From Streptococcus sp. 1643 (lineage in GTDB: Bacteria; Bacillota; Bacilli; Lactobacillales; Streptococcaceae): a stretch of 64,000 nt of DNA. Where the stretch lies: positions 197,001 through 261,000 of the forward strand of contig NZ_CP040231.1 of NCBI RefSeq assembly GCF_006228325.1, read 5' to 3'. Positions 9,031 to 16,139 of this stretch are shown one piece after another. Made by a program: the position numbers and the translations under genes. Each line of letters opens with the position of its first letter. Position 1 is the stretch's first letter. Under the pieces are notes generated by a model, which did not search any database, had not been told where the DNA came from, and worked only from the letters and a program-made list of their open reading frames with translations.

Positions 9031-9059
9031 TTGACAAATAGGTAAGAATCAGATAGAAT
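9031..9059 (+). promoter_or_regulatory. rpmH promoter
   Basis: TTGACA at 9031-9036, exactly 17 nt, TAGAAT at 9054-9059. The leader (about 9066-9133) contains a GTTTAG / CTAAAC pairing and ends in GAGGAGGT. Confidence 0.8.
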
Positions 9060-9133
9060 AGTAAAGTATGTTTAGTAACTGATCACTTTATAGCCGGCTA
9101 AACGAATACAAAATCTATGAGGAGGTATTCATC

Positions 9134-9268
9134 GTGAAACGTACTTATCAACCAAGTAAACTTCGTCGTGCGCGTAAACACGGATTCCGTAACCGTATGT
9201 CAACTAAAAACGGTCGTCGCGTATTGGCAGCTCGTCGTCGTAAAGGACGCAAAGTTTTGGCTGCATAA
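9134..9268 (+). CDS. rpmH: 50S ribosomal protein L34
   Basis: A protein of 44 residues starting with GTG at 9134, preceded by GAGGAGGT 6 nt upstream. The sequence [19 protein letters not shown] and the Arg/Lys-rich tail ending in KVLAA are unmistakable L34. It is monocistronic, with its own promoter and terminator. In many bacteria rpmH sits with rnpA near the origin; here it stands alone. Confidence 0.97.
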
Positions 9269-9289
9269 TCCAAACGAATTCAACAAAGA

Positions 9290-9326
9290 AGTCAGTAGGA
9301 ACTCGAGTCTACTGGCTTTTCTTTTT
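9290..9326 (+). terminator. rpmH terminator
   Basis: AGTCAGTAG / CTACTGGCT stem (one G-U pair) followed by TTTTCTTTTT. Confidence 0.8.
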
Positions 9327-9406
9327 ATCTTAAAGGGTGCATTGTCTACGAAATCGGTCATTTCAGATGAAACTCATAGAGGGCTCATTTAAAAGGTCAC
9401 ATACAA

Positions 9407-9449
9407 AAAACTCAAAACCAGATATAAGTTACTGATTTTGAGTTTTTGT
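9407..9449. terminator. Terminator downstream of the KimA-type transporter gene
   Basis: AAACTCAAAA / TTTTGAGTTT inverted repeat ending directly at the minus-strand stop codon. It has T-runs on both strands. Confidence 0.75.
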
Positions 9450-11294
9450 TTATTCTTTTAAGTGATAAGAGTAGCTAGCGACAACGACGTCTTCGTGCCA
9501 TCTGAGAGCGTATTTTAGTTTAAGGCTCATTTGATTGTGCAGGATATTTTGCCAAGGCTTGTTAGGGATAAACTGTGGTACAAGAACTGTAACGGTGTAG
9601 TTTTTTTGCTTAGCTTCTTGGGCGATTCGTTTGACATACTTAACGCTAGGGGTGATGATGTCGCGGTAGCTGGTATTGATATTCTTCAGAGTGATATTTG
9701 GGAAGTAATCGGCAAATTCCTGAAGAATTTCTTGGTCTTTATCGGCCGTTTCTTTAGTAGAAATGTGCATGGCTAACACTTCGTCACCGATACTTTGAGC
9801 GTAGTTAATGGCTCCGACACTTACTCGAGTAACATTTCCTACGAGGACGAGAACCAGATTGCCGTCGTAAGTGCACTTTTCAATTCCTTCGTAGAGTCGT
9901 AGTTGTTTTGCCACTTTTTGGTAATGGCTGTGAATGGACAAAAAGAGGAAGGTTAAAACTAGGATAATTGGGAAGAATGGCCAGATATCACCCAGTCTGA
10001 AGAGGAGTAAAATGAGAACGATAGCATAACAAATGATGGCTCCTAGGACATTAGCAAAGGCAGGTTTTAAGAAGTTTGCTCCTTTTTCCTTTTTCCAATG
10101 ACGAATCATCCCAGTCTGAGAAAGGGCAAAGGGAACGAAGACCCCGATAGTATAAAGAGGAATCAAGCGTTCAGTATTCCCGTTAAAAATGAGAAGAAGG
10201 GTCATAGCTCCAAAAGCCAGAGTTAAGATACCGTTGGAGTAGCCAAGGCGATCCCCCTTTTCCATAAAGAGATGGGGCATGTACTTGTTTTTAGCCATAT
10301 TGTAAGCCAGCATAGGGAAGGCTGAAAAGCCAGTATTTGCAGCTACAGCTAGAATCAAGGCTGTTGAGAACTGGAAGAGATAGTAGCTAGCATGACCAAA
10401 GAATGAATCACCAAGAATGCCCTTGGCCATTTGCGAGAGGATGGTTTCTCCATTTTGAGGTGTGATGCCCATCCAGTAGTTTAGGAAGGTGATACCTGCA
10501 AAAAGAAATCCTAAAATGAGGGACATGATGGTCAAGGTCTGAGCAGCATTCTTTTCTTTCGGAGTTTTGAAAAATGGTACCGCATTTGAAATAGCCTCAA
10601 CCCCTGTCAGAGAGGCAGAGCCACTGGTAAAGGCTCTCAATAGGAGAACGATGGAAAGGCTCGGAACGGTTTGCCCAATGGTTGAAGTCGCCTGATAGTT
10701 TAGGGAACCTGTGAATAGTTGAAAGAACCCATAAAGCAAGAGAAAGACGGTACTGAAGATAAAGAGGTAGACGGGAATCATCAGAGAGCTGGCAGATTCT
10801 TTCAAGCCTCTTAAATTCAAGAGCATGAGCAGGCAGACTAGGAAAATAGAGATATGAAGATTGTAGGGATGGAGGGCAGGGATGGCTGCAGTAATAGCAT
10901 CAGCTCCAGAAGCAACGGATACGGCTACTGTCAGCATATAGTCAACAAGGAGGCTGCCCCCTGCAATCAAGCCTAGTTCAGGGGAGAGATTTTCTCGAGT
11001 GACCATATAAGCCCCACCGCCTTGAGGATAGGCGTGGATGATTTGACGATAGGAAATGGTTAAACTAGCGAGCAGTAAGAGGACAAAAATACCGATAGGG
11101 AGGCTCCACCAAATAGCGAGAGGAGAGAGACTGACTAAAACGAGAATGACTTGTTCAGGTCCATAGGCAATAGAAGACAGGGCATCACTGGATAACATTG
11201 CAAGTGCCTGCATTTTTCCAAGCAATCCCCCTTCGCCGTCTGTGAGAGACTTGAGTGGTCGACCGATAAAGGTATATTTTAATTTTCTAAACAT
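9450..11294 (-). CDS. APC-superfamily transporter, KimA-type potassium importer
   Basis: A protein of 614 residues. I place the start at ATG 11294 (MFRKLKYTFIGRPLKS), which has AAAGGA 7 nt upstream; a TTG nine codons earlier is less likely. Twelve or so hydrophobic helices (about residues 35-460) are followed by a soluble C-terminal domain of about 150 residues with a Usp-like beginning (LVLVLVGNVTRVSVGAINYAQSIGDE). GRPLKS, SSDALSSIAYG and the cytoplasmic tail resemble Bacillus KimA (YdaO), a proton-coupled K+ importer inhibited by c-di-AMP. An amino-acid permease role cannot be excluded. TrkAH is a second K+ system in this window. Confidence 0.75.
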   Translation of the reverse strand: MFRKLKYTFIGRPLKSLTDGEGGLLGKMQALAMLSSDALSSIAYGPEQVILVLVSLSPLAIWWSLPIGIFVLLLLASLTISYRQIIHAYPQGGGAYMVTRENLSPELGLIAGGSLLVDYMLTVAVSVASGADAITAAIPALHPYNLHISIFLVCLLMLLNLRGLKESASSLMIPVYLFIFSTVFLLLYGFFQLFTGSLNYQATSTIGQTVPSLSIVLLLRAFTSGSASLTGVEAISNAVPFFKTPKEKNAAQTLTIMSLILGFLFAGITFLNYWMGITPQNGETILSQMAKGILGDSFFGHASYYLFQFSTALILAVAANTGFSAFPMLAYNMAKNKYMPHLFMEKGDRLGYSNGILTLAFGAMTLLLIFNGNTERLIPLYTIGVFVPFALSQTGMIRHWKKEKGANFLKPAFANVLGAIICYAIVLILLLFRLGDIWPFFPIILVLTFLFLSIHSHYQKVAKQLRLYEGIEKCTYDGNLVLVLVGNVTRVSVGAINYAQSIGDEVLAMHISTKETADKDQEILQEFADYFPNITLKNINTSYRDIITPSVKYVKRIAQEAKQKNYTVTVLVPQFIPNKPWQNILHNQMSLKLKYALRWHEDVVVASYSYHLKE

Positions 11295-11329
11295 TTTCTT
11301 TTCCTTTGCTGAAAATTTCAATAAGTGTT

Positions 11330-11358
11330 ATTATACTGCTTTGAAAAAATGCAGTCAA
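11330..11358 (-). promoter_or_regulatory. Promoter of the KimA-type transporter
   Basis: On the minus strand, TTGACT (11358-11353), 17 nt, TATAAT (11335-11330). It is divergent from the old tatD promoter (extended -10 TGGTATAAT, -10 box 11413-11418). Confidence 0.8.
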
Positions 11359-11410
11359 GGGAGAATGATTGGTATTAGAATATTTTTACAAGCCGGGGGA
11401 TGCTATTTTT

Positions 11411-11418
11411 GGTATAAT
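11411..11418 (+). promoter_or_regulatory. Original tatD-operon promoter, now stranded outside the element
   Basis: Extended -10 TGGTATAAT (TATAAT 11413-11418) lies 28 nt before the abandoned tatD start at 11446. After insertion it reads into the left end of the element. Its RNA would meet the minus-strand XRE terminator and gene rather than tatD. Confidence 0.6.
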
Positions 11419-11445
11419 AGATGGAAGAAAATGAGGTTAGAAAAG

Positions 11446-11469
11446 ATGATTTTTGATACACATATCTAG
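11446..11469 (+). pseudogene. tatD: Severed 5' end of tatD (six codons plus read-through)
   Basis: ATG at 11446 opens MIFDTH and then reads I-stop in element sequence. The intact gene at 17413 resumes with IFDTHTHLN. This is the chromosomal remnant left of the insertion and shows that tatD was the target. Confidence 0.8.
11449..11459 (+). other. attL core of element 1
   Basis: ATTTTTGATAC, identical to 17419-17429. The next bases (A-CA here, G-CA at the right) also agree at two of three positions. Confidence 0.75.
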
Positions 11470-11517
11470 AGTGTTTGGAGTACAGTTTAAGGACTCTTGA
11501 CATTATTAAGGTATAAA

Positions 11518-11540
11518 TTAACCATAAAACTAACCAAAGG
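11518..11540 (+). repeat. Integrase arm-type repeat, left
   Basis: TTAACCATAAAACTAACCAA is nearly identical to 17283-17302 at the other end of element 1, 60-140 bp inside each core. That is the expected position of arm sites for a tyrosine integrase. Confidence 0.65.
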
Positions 11541-11556
11541 AAAGTTAAAGTAGCAT

Positions 11557-11588
11557 ACAAAAAGAGGAATCCATTGAGAGTTCCTCTT
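11557..11588 (-). terminator. Terminator of the XRE gene
   Basis: GAGGAA / TTCCTC stem; on the minus strand it is followed by a T-run, directly after the stop codon. Confidence 0.75.
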
Positions 11589-11921
11589 TTAATCTATATT
11601 TTTTACAATTTCATTGAACAAGGAAATGATTTTTAATTTTTTTGTGTGTGATAAATCTGAGATGTTATCAATCAATGTAGTGATAGGGACGGAATTATCT
11701 GAAAGTGGGAAATTAAAGAAGTCTTCTACGGTCATGCCTAAAGCAGTAAGCACTTTTTCAAGTGTGTGTATTTTAAAATCGTATTTCATATTCTCGATGT
11801 TTTGTATTGCTTTAATACCTAGTCCGGCTTGATTGGATAATTGTTCTTGGCTGAGATTCTGTTCTTTTCTACATTCTCTTATACGCTCTGCTATATATTT
11901 TTGTAATTGATTAGCTTCCAT
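11589..11921 (-). CDS. XRE-family transcriptional regulator of element 1
   Basis: A protein of 110 residues from ATG 11921, chosen because AGAGGAA lies 8 nt upstream; the open frame extends 19 codons further without support. The helix-turn-helix is at residues about 12-60 (RIRECRKEQNLSQEQLSNQAG, with LGIKAIQNIE as recognition helix). The last 45 residues are a short helical effector or dimer region. It is transcribed divergently from the membrane-protein gene at 12074, the usual arrangement for an element repressor controlling its neighbour. Confidence 0.8.
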   Translation of the reverse strand: MEANQLQKYIAERIRECRKEQNLSQEQLSNQAGLGIKAIQNIENMKYDFKIHTLEKVLTALGMTVEDFFNFPLSDNSVPITTLIDNISDLSHTKKLKIISLFNEIVKNID

Positions 11922-12025
11922 CCGTAATTTCCTCTTTTGTACTATTCTACTATCCTTTATATGATTTTTTAAGTACAATTAACTGTCTAAAACATCAATA
12001 AAGTATAGCGCGCCGTACTATTTTG

Positions 12026-12034
12026 TGTTAAAAT
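12026..12034 (+). promoter_or_regulatory. Extended -10 promoter of the element 1 membrane-protein gene
   Basis: TGT followed by TAAAAT (12029-12034). GTAC-containing half-sites at about 11936, 11973 and 12014 flank it and could be XRE operators (weak). Confidence 0.45.
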
Positions 12035-12073
12035 AGATAAAAAACAATACAAAAATCAAGGAGAATAAGATAT

Positions 12074-13027
12074 ATGAGAAAGCAGAAAAACGAAGAAGGT
12101 AAAAAGGATAATAAGAATGACAAGAAAACTAAAAAATTTAGTTTAGTGAGAGTCATATTACTTACGATTGTTATATTGGGAATCTTTGCCGCTGCAGGTA
12201 TAAGTATATCTAATTATTTTTCCGAAAATTCATCAAGTGATAATTTATTTGATAAGAAGTGGGGTTCAGTAGGACTTAAAACTAGTGTTTGGGAATTTTC
12301 AGGTTCAGAAAAATTAAAAATTGACTATATGTTTAAAAATAATGAAGTATTTAATTATGATGTAACTATTCATGATTCATATTCTGATTTTAAAAATATC
12401 ACAAAAACTAAACTTTCGGAAGAAGATATCGTCAAATCATTTAAGGAAAATTTCGAGATATTAAAAAATAGTGAAATCAAAAAAGAAGATTTGAAGTTCA
12501 TTTCATTACTTGATAATAAAGACAAAGAACGTTACGGAAGAATCCTGTATAAGATAGATCAACATAAGATGGTATATCTTGATATAATTGGTGAGAATAC
12601 ATCTGTACCATATGAGTTAGTACCATTAGTAAACACAAAAATTAGCGGAACTTATCGTGTTACGAAGGTTTATGGAACTAAAAGTTCTGTGGAAGAAGAT
12701 CAAAAAAATATAGATAGATTACCTAATATTAAATTTTCAAGTGATAGAATTATTGCAGGAGATAAGGTGATTTATTTAACTTCATATGAGTCATTTACTA
12801 ATACTGTTCAGGCTTTGAAAACAAAAGAACAAATTATCGAAATCATGGAGAGTAGAGGTTATAAGATAAAGGATACAGAAAAAATATATGTTGATTTAGA
12901 TAGAGTGCAATTCTATATCCCGGTTGAAAATGGTAAGAAAGTATTCATAGGATTTTTGAAGAATGATACTTCAAATGAAGAAAATAACGCAGTAATGGAA
13001 CTAGAAAAAGTAGAACTAAAAGAATAA
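12074..13027 (+). CDS. Membrane-anchored protein of unknown function (element 1 cargo)
   Basis: A protein of 317 residues: a highly charged cytoplasmic N-terminus (residues 1-22, mostly Lys/Glu/Asp/Asn), one hydrophobic segment (about 23-45), then about 270 residues outside the cell, with no Cys lipobox and no cell-wall sorting motif. I do not recognise the family. Base composition is clearly more A+T-rich than the housekeeping genes. It is monocistronic, between an extended -10 promoter and a strong terminator, and divergent from the XRE gene. Surface exclusion or host-interaction cargo is possible, but nothing in the sequence proves it. Confidence 0.6.
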   Translation: MRKQKNEEGKKDNKNDKKTKKFSLVRVILLTIVILGIFAAAGISISNYFSENSSSDNLFDKKWGSVGLKTSVWEFSGSEKLKIDYMFKNNEVFNYDVTIHDSYSDFKNITKTKLSEEDIVKSFKENFEILKNSEIKKEDLKFISLLDNKDKERYGRILYKIDQHKMVYLDIIGENTSVPYELVPLVNTKISGTYRVTKVYGTKSSVEEDQKNIDRLPNIKFSSDRIIAGDKVIYLTSYESFTNTVQALKTKEQIIEIMESRGYKIKDTEKIYVDLDRVQFYIPVENGKKVFIGFLKNDTSNEENNAVMELEKVELKE

Positions 13028-13072
13028 TTGAATAAAAAAACAAATAACATATAGATTTGGATCTAAAAAATG

Positions 13073-13112
13073 CATAGCAGTTATACGATTTTGTATAACT
13101 GCTATTTTTTTA
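13073..13112 (+). terminator. Strong terminator after the element 1 membrane protein
   Basis: Perfect 13-bp stem ATAGCAGTTATAC / GTATAACTGCTAT with a 6-nt loop, then seven T. Confidence 0.92.
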
Positions 13113-13189
13113 TACATCTGACTGTTTCTATCTAAAATGACTACTAAGTTTTTTCCACTGGGGATAGCGTGAGAAGACAAACTCTGTAT

Positions 13190-13220
13190 GGTTGGTAAAC
13201 CCGAGCAGGAGGTACCAACC
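13190..13220 (+). promoter_or_regulatory. Hairpin carrying the ribosome binding site of the sigma-like gene
   Basis: GGTTGGTA (13190-13197) and TACCAACC (13213-13220) are perfect 8-bp complements. The loop contains nearly all of the Shine-Dalgarno AGGAGGT (13207-13213), and the ATG is at 13222. A structural control of translation is suggested. Confidence 0.65.
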
Positions 13221-13221
13221 T

Positions 13222-13644
13222 ATGGTAGATTTAACAAAAGTAGAACAACGTAGAGAAGAAGCAATTAAAAGAGCTGCATTATCTGGTGATTGGGCTAAGG
13301 TAGATAACTTATTAAACCAGCCCTATGAGAATTCATGTAGAAAAGATCGTTCTTATGGTCTTCGTAGTTTAGATAGTGGTTCAGGTGATACAGATCCTTT
13401 ACTAGATACAATAGCAGATTATAACGACCCATTGACTCTTTTAATCAAACAAGAGAGAACAGTCTTTATAAACGATACTATTAAGAGTTTGCTGAGCAAC
13501 AGAGACAGAGAAATTCTGTTTGGAGTTGTTTTTGAGAATAAATCATTCTCGCAACTTGCAAAGGAAGTTGGGCTTAGTGACAAAACTGTCAAAAGACACT
13601 ATGAGCGTATTATAGAGATTCTACGAAAAGAATTAATAGATTAA
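13222..13644 (+). CDS. Sigma-70 region 4-like regulatory protein (element 1)
   Basis: A protein of 140 residues from ATG 13222 (AGGAGGT 8 nt upstream); an upstream TTG at 13192 lies inside the hairpin and is unlikely. The C-terminal 60 residues form a sigma region 4 / LuxR-like helix-turn-helix: LLSNRDREILFGVVF, then FSQLAKEVGLSDKTVKRHYERI. The N-terminal half is charged and of unknown fold. Such proteins are common activators in streptococcal integrative elements and prophages. A comparable protein lies at 63743-64000 in element 2. Confidence 0.75.
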   Translation: MVDLTKVEQRREEAIKRAALSGDWAKVDNLLNQPYENSCRKDRSYGLRSLDSGSGDTDPLLDTIADYNDPLTLLIKQERTVFINDTIKSLLSNRDREILFGVVFENKSFSQLAKEVGLSDKTVKRHYERIIEILRKELID

Positions 13645-13709
13645 TAATTTCATAATCTACTCCGAACTCTTTTAAAATTTCTCCTTATAAGCAAGGAGGT
13701 GATTTTAAA

Positions 13710-13790
13710 ATGTTGCTATCTGTAATCGTCACAGTATTTATTTCGTTAAAAGTAGACGATTTGCTTTTACATATAGAAAGAAGGTTTTGA
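13710..13790 (+). CDS. 26-residue hydrophobic mini-protein candidate
   Basis: ATG 13710 to TGA 13790. The Shine-Dalgarno AAGGAGGTGA (13693-13702) is one of the strongest in the window, 7-8 nt upstream. The peptide begins MLLSVIVTVFISLKV (hydrophobic) and ends charged (HIERRF), like a short membrane peptide. Only three bases separate its stop from the next ATG, so translational coupling is likely. Too short to assign a family. Confidence 0.5.
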   Translation: MLLSVIVTVFISLKVDDLLLHIERRF

Positions 13791-13793
13791 CTT

Positions 13794-14159
13794 ATGGCAC
13801 TTAAGAACTTATCATATTTTACAGAGTTCAACGCTTCGTTATTCTTTGCTCAAAAAGAGTTACGCTTTATTTCTGCCACAATGTGGATAGAAAAAAGTGA
13901 AACTGGTTCAGAAATTGAAAAAGGGGTAAAAGTGGGCGTACTTATCTTTTCTGATGACAGTGACTATCCAAACGAAAAAAATAATATTGGAGAGCAACTC
14001 ACTGTAAAAGTTCCACTAGCATCGATGAAGGATTATGACTCGTATCAACCAATGATCACAACTGTAGAAATTGTAGACATTGAGAAGGCAGTTGTATATG
14101 GAGAGTACCGTAACCAGCTTAGTTTGATTGCAAAAGTCAATGAAGTTGTCGAACTTTAA
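13794..14159 (+). CDS. Small beta-rich protein of element 1, function unknown
   Basis: A cytoplasmic protein of 121 residues with alternating hydrophobic strands and no membrane segment. In position (after the regulator, before rep) it corresponds to the small DUF961-like proteins at the head of Tn916-type transfer modules and to the 106-residue protein at 63197 in element 2; that link is by position only. It is followed 11 nt later by the next gene, with AAAGGAGGTC between, so the genes form an operon. Confidence 0.55.
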   Translation: MALKNLSYFTEFNASLFFAQKELRFISATMWIEKSETGSEIEKGVKVGVLIFSDDSDYPNEKNNIGEQLTVKVPLASMKDYDSYQPMITTVEIVDIEKAVVYGEYRNQLSLIAKVNEVVEL

Positions 14160-14170
14160 AGGAGGTCAAT

Positions 14171-14737
14171 ATGCCGTCGATTATCGAAGAAATACCTATG
14201 AAGATTTTTGAAGGTATTAAGGAAGTTTGTCATCTTTGTGGCAGAAAACTTCAGGAGTACCAGAGGAAAGTCCAGATAGAAGAAAATCAAAAAAACTGGA
14301 ATAGATTTCTAGATTCTACTCAAAATGTATTGGTAGAATTAGTGAAAGAAAATATTCAGGAAAATCAGTTTGCATATACACTAGTTCCAATTTACGAAGC
14401 TCAGGAAGTTGTTCAAGCCGATGGAAGCAAGTCGGTCCAGAGAGTGCACGTAGCAGATGAAAGAGTTCCTATAGGTACAATGGATAACCAGGGAATTCAA
14501 GAATTTGGAGCTAGGTGTGTAGTTTTTCGGTTTCAAATTTTTGGAGAGATAGATCCAGACGCTCTATTAAGAATAAAAGATACTTGGATCTTTTATTTGC
14601 ACAAATATTCTCTTCATGGTATCGCTGATCTATATGTAAAGAATGGGTTGCGCTATCTAGTATTCATCATATGTAATGAATCAGATAGACGAACGATTAA
14701 AGGGGCGTTGTTCAAATTGAAACATCCGTGGTCTTAG
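14171..14737 (+). CDS. Unknown protein with a CxxC motif (element 1)
   Basis: A protein of 188 residues with AAAGGAGGT 6 nt before the ATG. A CHLCGRK motif near residue 23 could be half of a metal knuckle. The C-terminal 80 residues (FRFQIFGEIDP...ALFKLKHPWS) look alpha/beta and aromatic-rich. No membrane segment and no recognised family. Its place directly upstream of rep suggests an accessory role in replication or transfer, but this is inference. Confidence 0.5.
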   Translation: MPSIIEEIPMKIFEGIKEVCHLCGRKLQEYQRKVQIEENQKNWNRFLDSTQNVLVELVKENIQENQFAYTLVPIYEAQEVVQADGSKSVQRVHVADERVPIGTMDNQGIQEFGARCVVFRFQIFGEIDPDALLRIKDTWIFYLHKYSLHGIADLYVKNGLRYLVFIICNESDRRTIKGALFKLKHPWS

Positions 14738-14792
14738 ATGGTTAAATTCTTTATGCCGTGAAAGTTGTTGATAATAGGCTAAGATAGATTAG

Positions 14793-14844
14793 ACTGGTTG
14801 GGGCGGTGCGGTCGAACTTTGTTCGCCGTGCCGACACAATCAGT
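14793..14844. other. Long hairpin upstream of rep1, candidate origin or terminator
   Basis: A 52-nt imperfect palindrome. ACTGGTTG pairs with CAATCAGT, and GGTGCGG-CGAAC with GTTCG-CCGTGCC, around a TTT loop, with two G-A mismatches, G-U pairs and one bulged T. TTTTAT follows. A second inverted repeat, GACGCCTTA / TAAGCGTC, is at 14913-14935 just before rep. Confidence 0.6.
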
Positions 14845-14963
14845 TTTATAATCTGAGGGTCCCTATTGTCAATAAATCATGGAATAAATCTGAATTTAAT
14901 CATCGATAGTGCGACGCCTTAACTTGATAAGCGTCAAACAAAAGCACAATGAAAGGAGACATT

Positions 14964-15815
14964 ATGAATCAAATTTTACCCAATAAATTGGTTAAAGCAT
15001 ATGTTTATGGTGATACCGTAGAAATGACTACAGCTAACGGCCAACAAGAACAAATTATCAAAGTGATTGAAGGCAAGCGTTACGTAAATCTTGAGACCGG
15101 AGAAATTCACGCTATGGATACTTCCAGTAGTACACGACTCGATAATTTGAAGTCTACTAAACAGACTATGAAAAAACTACGCCGTCTAGTATCTCATAAT
15201 TTTACGGGAGGTATCAACCAGTTATGGATAACGTTGACTTATCGAGACCATGTTACCGATCCGGCTATAGTTTACATGGATTTCAAAGCGTTCATTCGAC
15301 GCATTCGTAATCAGTTTGGAAATGTTGATTATATTACGGTCATTGAGCCACAAGCTAGTGGAAGGTGGCATTTGCATGTGTTATTAAAGAACGATTCCGA
15401 ACTAACAATTCCTAACAATGACCTTGCTAAGATGTGGGTGAAAGGTTTCACAAAGACCAAAAGGCTACGGAGAGCTGATAAGGTTGGGAATTATTTGATT
15501 GCTTATTTATCTAATTTGCAGATAGGTGATGAGGGTTCAGAAAACAAAGCAATTATAAAAGGTGCTCGCCTACATATGTATCCCAAGGGTATCAGAATTT
15601 ATCGAACTAGCAGAGGAATTGAAAAGCCTTTGGAAATTACAACAACAAAGGCTGAACTTATGAAAACTTATAAAATTAACAGTCCACCGACTTTTTCACG
15701 TACCACAAAACATGAAACTCATTATGGTGTGAAAGAATATACTACCGAGTTTTACGATAACATAAAAAGCTTGTCAGACACTTTTGGCGGAGCAACTGAC
15801 AAGCTAAGTAGGTAA
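14964..15815 (+). CDS. HUH-type replication initiator / relaxase-like Rep (element 1)
   Basis: A protein of 283 residues from ATG 14964 (AAAGGAG 5 nt upstream; an ATG five codons earlier would overlap that site). The core has an aromatic strand LWITLTYRD, the metal-binding HUH motif RWHLHVLLK near residue 138 and a downstream helix ADKVGNYLIAYLSN whose tyrosine may be the nucleophile. This is the order expected of rolling-circle Rep proteins. Streptococcal integrative mobilizable elements are known to use such proteins as relaxases. Structured DNA lies directly upstream. Confidence 0.75.
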   Translation: MNQILPNKLVKAYVYGDTVEMTTANGQQEQIIKVIEGKRYVNLETGEIHAMDTSSSTRLDNLKSTKQTMKKLRRLVSHNFTGGINQLWITLTYRDHVTDPAIVYMDFKAFIRRIRNQFGNVDYITVIEPQASGRWHLHVLLKNDSELTIPNNDLAKMWVKGFTKTKRLRRADKVGNYLIAYLSNLQIGDEGSENKAIIKGARLHMYPKGIRIYRTSRGIEKPLEITTTKAELMKTYKINSPPTFSRTTKHETHYGVKEYTTEFYDNIKSLSDTFGGATDKLSR

Positions 15816-15867
15816 TAAAAGAGAATGTCTTTTACCATCCCTATTATATCAAAAATAGGAGAAATTT

Positions 15868-16077
15868 ATGGAAAATATATATAAAAGCAAGAAAGGGATT
15901 ACGGAATTATTTGATGTTCCGTTAAAAACCTTAAACAATGATCTAACAGAAATGCGAAGAAATGAAAAATTCCAAGGATACATTTTGAAGCCTTCTCATA
16001 AGAGAGTATATATAAATGTTGAAGGTTATAAGGAATTTCTGCTTTATAAACAAAAGAAATATGAGGAAGCTATGTAG
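15868..16077 (+). CDS. Small DNA-binding protein, excisionase-like
   Basis: A basic protein of 69 residues, with AGGAG 8 nt upstream. ITELFDVPLKTLNNDLTEM resembles a helix-turn-helix of the DUF3173/excisionase kind, followed by a beta-wing KRVYINVEGY. It lies directly before the integrase gene, the usual place for the recombination directionality factor. The name is an inference from size and position. Confidence 0.6.
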   Translation: MENIYKSKKGITELFDVPLKTLNNDLTEMRRNEKFQGYILKPSHKRVYINVEGYKEFLLYKQKKYEEAM

Positions 16078-16108
16078 TTATGTTATAATTAAGCTATGCT
16101 ACATAGCT
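16068..16108. repeat. Inverted repeat between excisionase-like gene and integrase gene
   Basis: AGCTATGTAG (16068-16077) and CTACATAGCT (16099-16108) are perfect complements. A nested AAGCTATG (16091-16098) pairs with the same right arm. The -10 box TATAAT (16084-16089) lies between them. An operator or an alternative-hairpin switch for the integrase promoter is plausible. Confidence 0.65.
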
Positions 16109-16139
16109 TTCCTTTGCTTTAAAAGTACAAGGAGAAGAA

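Noticed and set aside
9000..9133. Possible replication origin beside rpmH
   Set aside because: No cluster of DnaA boxes and no dnaA, dnaN or rnpA nearby; only a normal promoter and leader.
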